Positions 1 through 11,310 of a DNA stretch of 64,000 bases are shown piece by piece. Source of the DNA: Excoecaria cochinchinensis (taxonomy: Eukaryota > Streptophyta > Magnoliopsida > Malpighiales > Euphorbiaceae). Each line of letters begins with the position of its first letter. Positions within the stretch are counted from its first letter, which is position 1. The stretch covers positions 2,046,001-2,110,000 of the forward strand of contig CANTUQ010000003.1 in assembly GCA_947683425.1 (NCBI GenBank), read 5' to 3'. A program made the translations under genes and the position numbers. The notes under the pieces are model-generated. The model made no database searches. It was not told the origin of the DNA and saw nothing but the letters and a program-made list of their open reading frames with translations.

Positions 1-1672
1 TTAACCATTTTTACATTCAGGGGATAATACAAGAAGAACAATTGTTCACAATATCGATATAAATTAAATAAAAAGGGGTAAAGTCTAGAAAGTAAACCCG
101 GGAGGAGACCCTTGGGTCTTTCTAGTAGCTTCTACATCAAATGGCTCCAAATCCACCAGACCAGTCAAAAAATAAAACACACAAAAATAAAGGACATGTT
201 AGTGTAAAATTAAATAATAAAAATAAATATGAAATTAAATGATAAGGAGGAAAATGGAAGAAATTGCATAAGAAAACTATTAAAAACAAAAGAAGAAAAA
301 GAAAAGGTGTCAAATAGGGAAAGGAGGCCCAGGGACGGCCCAACGCATGTGACCAACAGGTGTCCCTGGGAGCGACAGACGGGTGTAAGGGCAACCCTCG
401 ACGGCCCGTCGCTCACTTGAGTGATGGCTGTCGGTGGTCCTTATGCCCGTCGGTCACCTCTGTTCCCGAAAGTAAACTGAAAATTGAAAATTCTTTTTGT
501 TTTAATTTGAATAAAAAAGGGGTTTTTATGCAAGAAATCACCAAATTTTTACCTTGTGAAGGTGAACGTTGCAAGATTTTGACTCCTCGAGTTCTACAAG
601 GATCGGATTGTGATCACGCGATTGGGAGAGATTTTTGGTTGCAAAAAAAACCTCACTTTGAAAAATAAACCAAGAGATGGAAATTATTTTCTCTTTCTTA
701 GAATTTTGACAGCGATGAATGTCTGAATTAGCTAGATTGATGAAAACGAAAGGATCTCGTTTCCTCGGATTAGCATAATTCGAGAATTGAAAGAAAATTA
801 TTTTTTATAGAAATTGAAAATGAAATCCTCTGTGGAAAAATGTTAAACTTTAGTTTTCTAATAAAAAGTTTTCTTATCAAGAATTTTTCAGCAAAATTTC
901 CAACCCTAGAAACTGAATCCCCTTCCGCTATTTATAGATTTAGGAAGAAATTTCAAATAAGTTTAAATTTTAAATTTAGATTTGAAGAGGATTTTCCGAA
1001 ATCAAATCAAAATTGAAAGATATTCAAAATATTTCAAAATCAAATCCAATCTTTTAAAAATATTTGAAGAGATTTTGGAGATTTAAAAGATATTGTGGAT
1101 ATTTTGTAAATCTTTTCCAAATCTCACCCAAAATCCGGCGGTTAAGGTTGCCAAATCAATGACCGATGGGCATCGGTGGATGACCAACGGCCATCGGTAG
1201 AAAGGGCAACAGCGGTCATTTGACCTGTGGCCTTAAACATGGCGTAATAGCCACTTGCGGGGTGTCGCTCGATCGAGCGACGAGCACCGCTCGAGTGGAG
1301 CGACTGGCACCGCTCGGGTCAAGCGACAGGCATCTCTAAAGCGAGCAACAAGCACCGCTTGGGTCGAGCGCCGGGCACCGCTCAAGCGAGTGATAGGCAC
1401 TCCCTCGAGCAACAATCGGCGCTCGAGCGCGAGCGATGGGCCCATTGCACGAGCGACGGGCTATACTACCACAGACGGGCTACCCGTTTGTGGACCAAAA
1501 TTGAAATTTTCAAGGTTTTGACTCTCCGAAATCTCCCGTTCACCCAGAAAACTTTCAATCCTCATAAAACTGTAGAATGAGCACCCATAACTTTCATCAC
1601 TTGTGGGAAACCAACATTAGCTTCTTCATCGGGTAACTCTAATTTGGACTACCTCAGGACCCAGTGTCTACA
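1..1672 (-). mobile_element. Element A: LTR-side part of a Tat/Ogre-like retrotransposon, reverse strand, left end outside window
   Basis: Read on the minus strand from 1672, the sequence opens TGTAGACACTGGGTCC. This is the same LTR start as element B at 2238, so 1672 is an LTR boundary and A and B are related. The first 24 bases are shared with B, then similarity falls quickly, so the two are different subfamilies. The body is AT-rich, with GC-rich blocks at about 320-440 and 1140-1460. No coding domain is visible. The next five bases (1673-1677, GCATG) should be one copy of its target-site duplication; the other copy lies outside the window. The end of this LTR is not identifiable, so part of 1-300 could be internal sequence. 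Small ORFs here look spurious. Confidence 0.6.
1262..1460 (-). repeat. GC-rich palindrome cluster in the LTR of A
   Basis: Repeated GAGCGAC/GTCGCTC and GAGCACCGCTC words form imperfect inverted repeats. An 18 bp perfect palindrome, GTCGCTC-GATC-GAGCGAC, lies at 1264-1281. A shorter hairpin (ACCGAT..ATCGGT) lies near 1160-1175. This resembles the palindrome arrays of the other LTRs in position and base composition but has its own core sequence. Confidence 0.7.
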
Positions 1673-2237
1673 GCATGATAAGGGGTAGTAACTTTATGCC
1701 TCACCCCAAATTTATTCAGCAAAGCTTTAAATCGGTGGTTAATGAAGTGTTTACCACCATCACTAACAATGGCTTTAGGGGCTCCATATCGAGTGAATAT
1801 ATTCTTTCTCAAAAACTCTAGCACAACCTTGGCATCACAAGTCCTAATGGCTATGGCTTCTACCCATTTGCTCTCATAATCTACTGCCACTAGTATACAC
1901 TCAAACCCATAGGATATCGGGAAAGGCCCCATAAAGTCTATCCCCCGCAAGTCAAACAACTCAACCTCAAGCTTATTGGTTAAGGGCATTTCATCCCTTT
2001 TAGAAATATTGCCTACCCTTTGGCATCTATCACAAGTTTGCACATATAACTTAACATCTTTAAATATTGTAGGCTAATAAAAACCAGAAGAGAGAATTTT
2101 TGATACCGTTTTATTTGGCCCATGGTGTCCATTAACTTCCCCGCTATGACATGTATCAATTATCTCCTCTTTCTCTTCATTTGGAATGCACCTTCTCAAC
2201 ACTTGATCAGCACACAAGCGAAATAGATAAGGGTCAT
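1673..2237 (-). pseudogene. Athila-type Ty3/gypsy integrase fragment
   Basis: Minus-strand translation gives an integrase zinc-binding region (a CHS...GHHG histidine pair near the 2150s and CDRCQ near 2035) followed by the start of the catalytic core. The core has the Asp in GIDFMGPF, then SKWVEA, then the second Asp in IVSDGG. These words match plant Athila-lineage pol. An in-frame stop follows SGFY at about 2070, where a Trp is usual. The third catalytic residue (Glu) is missing because the frame is cut at 1673 by element A. The other end is cut at 2238 by element B. This is the oldest layer visible: both A and B inserted into it, 565 bp apart and in opposite orientations. Confidence 0.85.
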
Positions 2238-3320
2238 TGTAGACACTGGGTCCTGAGGTAGCCCAGACCGAAGTTACCCTATCTTGAGCCTATTCGCGGG
2301 TAAGAGGCAAATCGAAGTGATGGCTTTCTCGGAAAAATATATTTTGAATTTTTCTTTCTTTAAAAAAAATTTCTAAAATATTTTTGTGGCTGGCAGTGAG
2401 CTCCATCTCACTAATGTGAGATGGGGGCCTCATGTTAGTTGAGGCCCGACCTCACGATAGTGAGGCCCATCCCACTAATGTGAGGCCCAGCCACATGACT
2501 AGTGAGGAGGCTCATCTGCCTCACGTGTTTTTTTTCCTTCTCCCCAACGTCTCCTTTCCATTTTCTTCGGGAAGTTGGTTTTGAAAAGAATGTGTTTATG
2601 GCTGGTTTGGTCGGAAACCATCTAATCTGGTCTGTGGGAATAATTGAAAAAGGAAAAATGAAAAAACCCGGAAGGACGGAGGAAAAAAGAGATAGAGAGC
2701 ATTATTGAAAAAGGGGAGAACGAAAAAAAAAACACAGAGAGAAAAGAGAAAAGAGAGAAAGAAAAGCGTTTTGAGAGAAAAAAGGATTTTGATTTTTCCA
2801 AAAAGAATCAGAGTTCGTTCTTGAATCCAAGAAGCCAGAACTTCATCATTTGCAGATCAAATGTCAAATTCTGAGGGTAAATACTTGGATCTTTGCTTCT
2901 TCTTTCTTTCTCTTATTTTTTCTTTGCTTTCTTTTTTTCTCATTTGATTTCATCAGTAGATTTTGCGCTTTGTATATATTGTATATACTATATATGTTTC
3001 TTATTTGATCTTTTTAATATGTTCTTTGCATGTATATTCTTGTTATGATTAAAATAAGTATGTACATTGCTTCATTATGCACGTGTTGATGTTATTTTGT
3101 CAAATTTGCTGGTATAATTTCTTCCTCTGCTCGTCCCTGTTTCTTTGGTTGTTTGAGCCGTTGCTGTGTTTCCACTTGTTTTGTGTTTGTTCAATCGGGT
3201 TGTGTCTTCATTCATACTCGTGTTATGTGTTTTGATTGAGTTGAGTTTTTTGCCTTTATTAGTCTTATCATCCGTTCCTCTATTCCTTTCTCGGTCAGAA
3301 TGTGTCGTCTTCATCAGAGC
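2238..3320 (+). mobile_element. B 5' LTR, first segment
   Basis: This runs from the LTR start to the insertion point of solo LTR C. It holds repeats of a TGAGGC/GCCTCA type at 2395-2500 (ACTAATGTGAG words in both directions), a purine-rich stretch at 2640-2790, and a CT-rich stretch at 2895-2945. No gene is visible. The LTR resumes at 15112. Confidence 0.7.
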
Positions 3321-3765
3321 TGTCATACCCCGTTTGCCCCCTAGTAGAATGAGCCATCTGTATGTGCATGCATTGTGTGTGTTTTGGCCTTTGATAAGGG
3401 CATTTTGGGTAAAAATACATGTTTGTGGGTTTTGTTAGTATGAGGGTGCATGTGTAACACCCCCTAACCACCTGTAGAGATTCACTATAATGGCTATGGA
3501 GTGTTACAACACAACCACATGCGCATCAAACAGTTTTACAAACAAAGTTCAGGTTAAACAAATTTCTTACAAAAGATATATATATAGGTCTGAAATTCCA
3601 TGCATAATATTATAATGTTTTACAATAGTTTCGCTTTACAAATACAACTCTTACATTTATTACAAAATGACCTATAACTATAACGATTCCTATATGTTGG
3701 CTGTTGGCGATGCAGAACCATCTTCACATAAACTATCCTCAGATACCTGCATGGACAAAACATCC

Positions 3766-3793
3766 ATGCTAAGCGATAATCGCTTAGTGGGGA
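3766..3793 (-). repeat. Double-hairpin module (D, left LTR)
   Basis: Plus strand shows CTAAGCG-ATAAT-CGCTTAG then TGGGGA. The adjoining second stem is CCATGC at 3764-3769 paired with GCATGG just to the left (about 3749-3754), the T-A version of the stem. Confidence 0.75.
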
Positions 3794-4719
3794 TCAACAA
3801 AAGATGGATAAACACTCATGGTGTTTACTAATATCAATCACATACCCAAGCAATATTCACATATACATATAGTTCATTTTGACAACATCAACGGCACACT
3901 CATCAGGAATTACTCATAAGTAACCATCCAAATTCTCACACAAATATTTGTTTGCTTAATATGGTATTTACTCAGTTATTCATTTGGATTATATAAGTCT
4001 TAATATTACTAGAATCGCACACTTATATACAGCTTTATAATTACCTATGAGTATACATATAAATATAAACATATGTACATCAATTAGCCATTAGCACTCA
4101 CCAATGTGAGAACATCTTCAGCATGATACAAATATAAACCCAAACCATGCATACCTTTGTTCAACTTCTAATAGTACCACATACACATTAATTAATGTAA
4201 AGCTTACTGTTATTTACTTGTGATTTGAACATAGCATTCAAGATACCACATATTATACTCATAATAGCTTACATTATACAATATCAGTTATCAACACCAA
4301 CACCCATATAATACCAATCCCCATCAATTACAATCACAAACCATATAGTACATGACATTTATAGCAGGTTAAGGTACATAACAACTTGCAGGATTTTTAT
4401 ACAGATTATTCATATACTCTTATATGAATAAGCATATTGCATTGCTAAAATCAATGGATATGCACTTAATCATATTCCGGCATTCTCTTAATGTTATTTT
4501 CAGCAATTTATAGCTTGATTTATACAAATACTCATGCACATACACATATATTCTTCCTAATGAGTCATACGTGTATAACTGTATCACGTGACAATTATAA
4601 CATATCACATTCACATTCTCACTAGTATAATACTCAGCTCATGGTCACAATATCATTATTATTGTTATTATCATATGCTTCGCCTGCAACTCAATGACGC
4701 GGATAATGGGTATCGCATC

Positions 4720-4950
4720 GGTACCTCTCAGGTACCAGTAAACTCATCGAGACTACATTTTCACATTAGCACCTTCTGGTGCTTCACATCACATTAGTAC
4801 CTTCTGGTACTTCACATTATTCCACATATAATAAAATCAAGCAAGGATTATTCGCATTGTGATTCCCATGGAATCAGACACATTTAACGCATGGGGCTGC
4901 AACACTTGACCCTATAGGCATGCCTAACTATCCACCACTTGACTCGCAGG
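4720..4950 (-). repeat. Hairpin-train module (D, left LTR)
   Basis: Successive stems: GGTACC/GGTACC (4720-4736), AGCACC-ttct-GGTGCT (4768-4783), AGTACC-ttct-GGTACT (4796-4811), GATTCC-cat-GGAATC (4861-4875), and TAGGCATGCCTA near 4915-4928. The second and third stems differ by a paired C/G to T/A change. Confidence 0.7.
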
Positions 4951-5283
4951 CTTAAGTTGTTAAACATGTTTTTCAGTTCACATTGATCACTTTTCATATC
5001 TCGTACATATCTCGTATGTTGATAGTTAACATCACATTCTCTTTACACATTCACATTAGCACATAGCTAAACATTTCACTTGCATACTCAATATGCTTCC
5101 AAACTCATTCTTCATAGTTAATAATCACATATTTGATTGCATTCAAGAATCATCATGTAATATGCAATTGTACATGACCTAATACACACATAATACTTAC
5201 TCATATTGTTCTTCATTTCAGCTCAAAGCCTTGCTATTTGGAAGGCCAAACACATTAGAGTTATATTACAAAAACAGGGTAGG

Positions 5284-5613
5284 TCACGGTCAAAATGAAT
5301 TTCATTGTCACCGTGACATGTTGAAGTTCAAAACAGAATGCAAACTGGGGGCAAGTCACGGTCACATTGAATTTCATTGTCACCGTGACATGTTCCCAAT
5401 TCTCGGCAGAATGCAACTTGAGGGTATGTCACGGTCACAATGAATTCCATTGTCACCGTGACATATTCTCACTTTGCAAAACAGAATGCTCCCTTGGGTA
5501 CCTCACGGTCACAATGAAGTTCATTGTCACCGTGACATACAAAAATCCATTAGGGAGAATTGAACTCAAGCATACCTCACGGTCACAATAAATTTCATTT
5601 TCACCATGACCCA
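5284..5613. repeat. Array of five 35-36 bp palindromes (D, left LTR)
   Basis: Five near-perfect palindromes at about 5284, 5356, 5428, 5503 and 5577. Each has arms GTCACGGTCACAATG and CATTGTCACCGTGAC around a short AATTT centre, spaced 72-75 bp apart. A sixth, diverged copy is near 6295-6332. The spacing is a near multiple of three, so frames stay open by chance. Confidence 0.9.
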
Positions 5614-5992
5614 TGCAAAATCACCATAACACAGCTGTGTTTTGACACTAGCACAGCTGTGCTTTCAGTTCAATTCTTCCTTCTCATTTAGACTTCAAAA
5701 TCTCATCCTCACGTTTGGCAATCAACCCAAATACATCATCCACTTATTCAATTAGCACATACCTGATTTCCCTTCTTGACATTGGCATTCATTTATAACA
5801 CAAATCATAATCATATTCATTATACACATAGTATAATATTCACATTCAAAACTATAGCATTCGCATTCATGATTTATCATATTCGCATTCATAATTATTC
5901 GCATTCGCACTCATGGTGATACGCATTCTCATTCATGGTTCACCATCCATAGATTATACATTGCTCCCATATAATTTTACACATTAACATAC

Positions 5993-6195
5993 ATGATTCA
6001 TCATGCTTAAAAGACTCATAACTCATACATATTTATATGCATTAGCATACATAGTTCATCATGCTTAAAATACTTATAACTCATACATATTTATATGCAT
6101 TAGCATACATAGTTCATCATGCTTAAAATACTTATAACTCATACATATTTATATGCATTAGCATACATAGTTCATCATGCTTAAAATACTCATTT
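5993..6195. repeat. 58 bp tandem repeat, three units plus a partial (D, left LTR)
   Basis: The unit starts TTCATCATGCTTAAAA and ends GCATTAGCATACATAG. Three full units and a partial one are present, against two full and a partial in the right LTR. Confidence 0.85.
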
Positions 6196-7646
6196 TATAA
6201 TGATAATTATGTATTGGACATGTCATGGGAACTCGTGGTGAAGTTCGGGTGCATTTCGGGAAGAAAAATACCCTAAATAGACAAAACAGGAAGGGGTCAC
6301 GGTGGCAATTGATTGGTTGTGACCGTGACATACTAATTTAAGCAAAACAGAAGCTAACTTTCAACACTGGTTCACACCACAATTTTGTACAGTGCAAACG
6401 GATGTCTTACACTCAATTTTAGGCAAGGGTCTCTTCTTAACATTTCTTCATCTATGTCTTATCGTTCAAATGGGACAATTCACAGGTCAATTGAATTTAT
6501 AATGAAGGAGTTATGGTCAAAATAACATAACTGGTTCCAGAAAACCCTCCTACAGAATTTTATCTACGGTTATGGTCAATTTTGAAGACCTTAGAGTCCT
6601 CAAATCGACAGAGCTATTCTAGGACATTTAAAGACACGGATCATGTGGTTCTAATCCAATTGGTCTCACCCCTTTTGGAATTGTAAAACTCAACTCACAC
6701 TATAAACAAATCACGGGGGTCAGTATAGGCTTCAAAGACAGATTAACACAATCAATAGTTAGAGCTGATTCATATATTGTGCAAATGCCATGGTTCAATA
6801 CTCATCTCATATCAATACACATTCAAATACACTTCTACCAAAGTTCATAATCATGCTCAATTCTCGAAATCACATATTCAATATCAATAACACATTTATG
6901 CTAAACAGCCATCACATACACTTGAGCAAAATTAACACACAACACATATATATCCCAAACCTCTTGGAGCACTCCTTCCTTTACTCTTCTATATCTCTTT
7001 CTCTTCCCCCTTTCCAGCTCTACTTGGCATTTCAACTCAAATGCATATATAACACATACAAATTCATGAGGCTATACCCATATTCTAACCATCAAAATCA
7101 GAATTAGAAGAAGATGGAGGAGATAGACTACATACTACATACCTTTCTAGTCAATACCCTTCTTCTCAACTATCACTATCCACCCTTTGGACTCCATGAC
7201 CAAAGAACAATTAAAAGAGAGAGACAAAAGGAAGGTAAACTTTTGAGAGAGAGGGCCGGATCAAGGGATCTAAATGGCTGAATCAAGGAACAAAAGACAG
7301 GTTTACTCACTAATCCACCTCATGCTTGCATGTAAGTGTGATGTGTCAAGTTCTCACTCTCCCTACACAAGGTGGCTGGCTCACACACTAACACATGGAA
7401 TCCACTAACATACAGCTGATCCCACTAACTTTTGATTAACTTCATTAACAGCCATTACACTAATTAATCTTCATTTACTAGTTAATCATGCAAAGTGCAA
7501 TTCAGCCACTACAATACTTTATTTTTCTTCAATTAAGTCCCTCATTCCACTTTTTCACTTAGGTCCAATTCTGTAAACCCTAATTATCATGCACACTGTT
7601 ACACTAATGACACTCAATTCTTCTAGGGTTATTTTTGGGTGTTACA

Positions 7647-7683
7647 ACTCTCCCCCACTTAAGGAATTTCGTCCGCGAAATTC
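7647..7683 (-). promoter_or_regulatory. D polypurine tract and conserved near-palindrome
   Basis: On the minus strand, AAGTGGGGGAGAGT lies directly next to the LTR end, the expected plus-strand primer. Beside it at 7664-7683 is GAATTTCGTCCGCGAAATTC (plus strand). The same motif is at the matching place in G and H. Confidence 0.8.
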
Positions 7684-8611
7684 AAACCCGATCCAATAAT
7701 AGAGGATACTTAACTTTCCTCTATCGAGGCACTTCCAGAAAATAGTATCACCATTCAGAAACTCAGATGCATATACTTTATATTAGCCACTAATGCTTTT
7801 ACTATCTTACAGCACAATTCCTGAACGCATTACTTTCATGGAATACACATGCTTTACTCATGCTATTCATTCTTCATTCTGAAATCCTATTAGCGTCCAC
7901 TTATATAATCTTCACCAATAACCCCCCTCCTTTTAACTTTAATTACTTATACTTTATACTTTCATTGGCAAACACTTATCTCTTTTTCAATAATTCCCTT
8001 CCAACACCAAATTTTATATGTACATCCTGTCAGCTTTTCTCTTCAAATGAGTCACATACACAATGTTTTTCACACATGATCAAGGGATGCGAATGATTAT
8101 ATGATGTTATATGTATGCAAGATGATGCAATAATGTAGTTAATGCAATATTAATGCACTTTTCCCATCCCCATGTTTTTTTTACATGCTCATGTTCAGAT
8201 GATTTCATTGAGATAGCTGACAGGCGTATAAAATATCACCAGTTTATCTTATTCTCCACATCATTCTAGATTCTAAAATTATCCATACCTAGAATTAATT
8301 CAAATTCATGGTGTAGCACTTCAATCAAATTATCAGATAACTCTTTACATTACATCGCTTAGTAACAGTTCCCAAGTACATACTCACATCTACACTATGT
8401 CCCAAAGGACCAATCACATACGCATCACAATTAAGATAATCGATACAAACTTTAACATATGAATCTCGAGAACTATCTCTTCCAGAAATCTCTTTTATTG
8501 CTTCAAGAGAAGAATCTTTCGACATTCGAAAGAAATAAAGACATTCGCATCTAGCCAACACACACTATACACATTTCTATACTACTCTAGCCCAGAAAAG
8601 ACTCAACCTAT
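7684..8611 (-). other. D interior, nearly all non-coding
   Basis: About 0.93 kb between the polypurine tract and the PBS. Apart from a short protease-like relic at 8325-8561 I recognise no gag, RT, RNase H or integrase. The rest is AT-rich sequence without a supported function. Confidence 0.75.
8325..8561 (-). pseudogene. Possible retroviral-type aspartic protease relic of D
   Basis: This 78-codon minus-strand frame contains DSSRDSYVKV and, about 25 residues on, GPLGHSVDVSMYLG. The spacing and words resemble the active-site region and the following PLGxS strand of Ty3/gypsy proteases; compare DPGSTHSYV...SPLGQSIMV in element G. The active-site Gly is not evident, and no gag or RT flanks it. 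Read as the last scrap of a lost pol gene. A chance resemblance is possible. Confidence 0.45.
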
Positions 8612-8623
8612 GCTCTGATACCA
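8612..8623 (-). promoter_or_regulatory. D primer-binding site (initiator Met tRNA type)
   Basis: The minus strand reads TGGTATCAGAGC five bases inside the LTR at 8629. This is complementary to the 3' end of plant initiator methionine tRNA, the usual minus-strand primer of many gypsy elements. G and H have the same 12 bases. Confidence 0.9.
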
Positions 8624-8940
8624 CTTACTGTAACACCCCCTAACCACCTGTAGAGATTCACTATAATGGCTATGGAGTGTTACAACACAACCACATGTGC
8701 ATCAAACAGTTTTACAAACAAAGTTCAGGTTAAACAAATTTCTTATAAAAGATATATATATAGGTCTAAAATTCCATGCATAATATTATAATGTTTTACA
8801 ATAGTTTCGCTTTACAAATACAACTCTTACATTTATTACGAAATGACCTATAACTATAACGATTCCTATGTGTTGGCTGTTGGCGATGCAGAACCATCTT
8901 CACATAAACTATCCTCAGATACCTGCATGGACAAAACATC

Positions 8941-8968
8941 CATGCTAAGCGATAATCGCTTAGTGGGG
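8941..8968 (-). repeat. Double-hairpin module (D, right LTR)
   Basis: Same as the left copy: CTAAGCG-ATAAT-CGCTTAG with the GCATGG/CCATGC companion stem. Confidence 0.75.
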
Positions 8969-9899
8969 ATAAACAAAAGATGGATAAACACTCATGGTGT
9001 TTACTAATATCAATCACATACCTAAGCAATATTCACATAAACATATAGTTCATTTTAACAACATCAATGGCACACTCATCAGGAATTACTCATAAGTAAC
9101 CATCGAAATTCTCACACAAATATTTGTTTGCTTAATATGGTATTTACTCAGTTATTCATTTGGATTATATAAGTTTTAATATTACTATAATCGCACACTT
9201 ATATACAGCTTTATAATTACCTATGAGTATACATATAAATATAAACATATGTACATCAATTAGCCATTAGCACTCACCAATGTGAGAACATCTTCAGCAT
9301 GATACAAATATAAACCCAAACCATGCATACCTTTGTTCAACTTCTAATAGTACCACATACACATTAATTAATGTAAAGCTTACTGTTATTTACTTGTGAT
9401 TTGAACATAGCATTCAATATACCACATATTATACTCATAATGTATTAGCTTACATTATACAATATCAGTTATCAACACCAACACCCATATAATACCAATC
9501 CCCATCAATTACAATCACAAACCATATAGTACATGACATTTATAGTAGGTTAAGGTACATAACAACTTGCAGGCTTTTTATGCAGATTATTCATATACTC
9601 TTATATCAATAAGCATATTGCATTGCTAAAATCAATGGATATGCACTTAATCATATTCCGGCATTCTCTTAATGTTATTTCAGCAATTTATAGCTTGATT
9701 TATACAAATACTCATGCACATACACATATATTCTTCCTAATGAGTCATACGTGTATAACTGTATCGCATGACAATTATAACATATCACATTCACATTCTC
9801 ACTAGTATAATACTCAGCTCATGGTCACAATATCATTATTATTGTTACTATCACATGCTTCGCCTGCAACTCAATGACACTGATAAAGGGTATCGCATC

Positions 9900-10130
9900 G
9901 GTACCTCTTAGGTACCAGTAATCTCATCGAGACTACATTTTCACATTAGCACCTTCTGGTGCTTCACATCACATTAGTACCTTCTGGTACTTCACATTAT
10001 TCCACATATAATAAAATCCATCAAGGATTATTCGCATTGTGATTCCCATGGAATCAGACACATTTAACGCATGTGGCTGCAGCACTTGACCCTATAGGCA
10101 TGCCTAACTATCCACTACTTGACTCGCAGG
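9900..10130 (-). repeat. Hairpin-train module (D, right LTR)
   Basis: GGTACC/GGTACC, AGCACC/GGTGCT, AGTACC/GGTACT, GATTCC/GGAATC and TAGGCATGCCTA stems in the same order as the left LTR. All stems are kept despite scattered substitutions between them. Confidence 0.7.
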
Positions 10131-10463
10131 CTTAAGTTGTTAAACATGTTTTTCAGTTCACATTGATCACTTTTCATATCTCGTACATATCTCGTATGTT
10201 GATAGTTAACATCACATTCGCTTTACATATTCACATTAGCACATAGCTAAACATTTCACTTGCATACTCAATATGCTTGCAAACTCATTCTTCATAGTTA
10301 ATAATCACATATTTGATTGCATTCAAGAATCATCATGTAATATGCAATTGTACATGACCTAATACACACATAATACTTACTCATATTGTTCTTCATTTCA
10401 GCTCAAAGCCTTGCTATTTGGAAGGCCAAACACATTAGAGTTATATTGCCAAAACAGGGTAGG

Positions 10464-10793
10464 TCACGGTCACAATGAATTTCATTGTCACCGTGACATG
10501 TTGAAGTTCAAAACAGAATGCAAACTGGGGGCAAGTCACGGTCACAATGAATTTTATTGTCACCGTGACATGTTCCCAATTCTCGGCAGAATGCAACTTG
10601 AGGGTATGTCACGGTCATAATGAATTCCATTGTCACCGTGACATATTCTCACTTTGTAAAACAGAATGCTCCCTTGGGTACCTCACGGTCACAATGAAGT
10701 TCATTGTCACCGTGACATACCAAAATCCATTAGGCAGAATTGAACTCAAGCATACCTCACGGTCATAATGAATTTCATTGTCACCATGACCCA
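10464..10793. repeat. Array of five 35-36 bp palindromes (D, right LTR)
   Basis: Same five units as the left LTR with small changes; for example, the third unit has GGTCATAATG where the left copy has GGTCACAATG. Confidence 0.9.
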
Positions 10794-11162
10794 TGCAAAA
10801 TCACCATAACACAGCTGTGTTTTGACACTAGCACAGCTGTGCTTTCAGTTCAATTCTTCCTTCTCATTTAGACTTCAAATCTCATCCTCACGTTTGGCAA
10901 TCAACCCAAATACATCATCCACTTATTCAATTAGCACATACCTGATTTCCCTTCTTGACATTGGCATTCATTTATAACACAAATCATAATCATATTCATT
11001 ATACACATAGTATACATATTCGCATTCAAAACTATAGCATTCGCATTCATGATTCATCATATTCGCATTCATGATTTATCATATTCGCATTCATGATTAT
11101 TCGCATTCGCACTCATGGTGATACGCATTCTCATTCATGGTTCACCATTTTACACATTAACA

Positions 11163-11310
11163 TACATGATTCATCATGCTTAAAAGACTCATAACTCATA
11201 CATATTTATATGCATAGGCATACATAGTTCATCATGCTTAAAATACTTATAACTCATACATATTTATATGCATTAGCATACATAGTTCATCATGCTTAAA
11301 ATACTCATTT
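11163..11310. repeat. 58 bp tandem repeat, two units plus a partial (D, right LTR)
   Basis: One unit fewer than the left LTR. Just upstream (about 11035-11125) are short ATTCGCATTCATGATT repeats, also one more than in the left LTR. Confidence 0.8.

Larger units (their letters stand above)
3453..7646 (-). mobile_element. D LTR, left copy (3' LTR in element orientation)
   Basis: 4194 bp, AT-rich and non-coding. Holds, from left to right, the double hairpin, the hairpin train, the palindrome array and a 58 bp tandem repeat. It is 60 bp longer than its partner, mostly because of one extra 58 bp unit. Many differences from the partner are transitions, as expected for methylated plant DNA. Its small ORFs are chance frames. 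Confidence 0.9.

Noticed and set aside
5231..5591. Frames of 70-74 aa with repeated HGHNEFHCHRDM words, present again at 10411-10768
   Set aside because: They are translations of the D palindrome array. Spacing near multiples of three keeps frames open. No start context, domain or separate conservation.
5284..5613. CRISPR-like array with regular 72 bp period
   Set aside because: Only five units, spacers conserved between the two LTR copies, no cas genes; part of D's LTR.
8612..8623. tRNA gene at the Met-tRNA-like matches (also 39272 and 49256)
   Set aside because: Only 12 bases complementary to the tRNA 3' end, at LTR borders: primer-binding sites.
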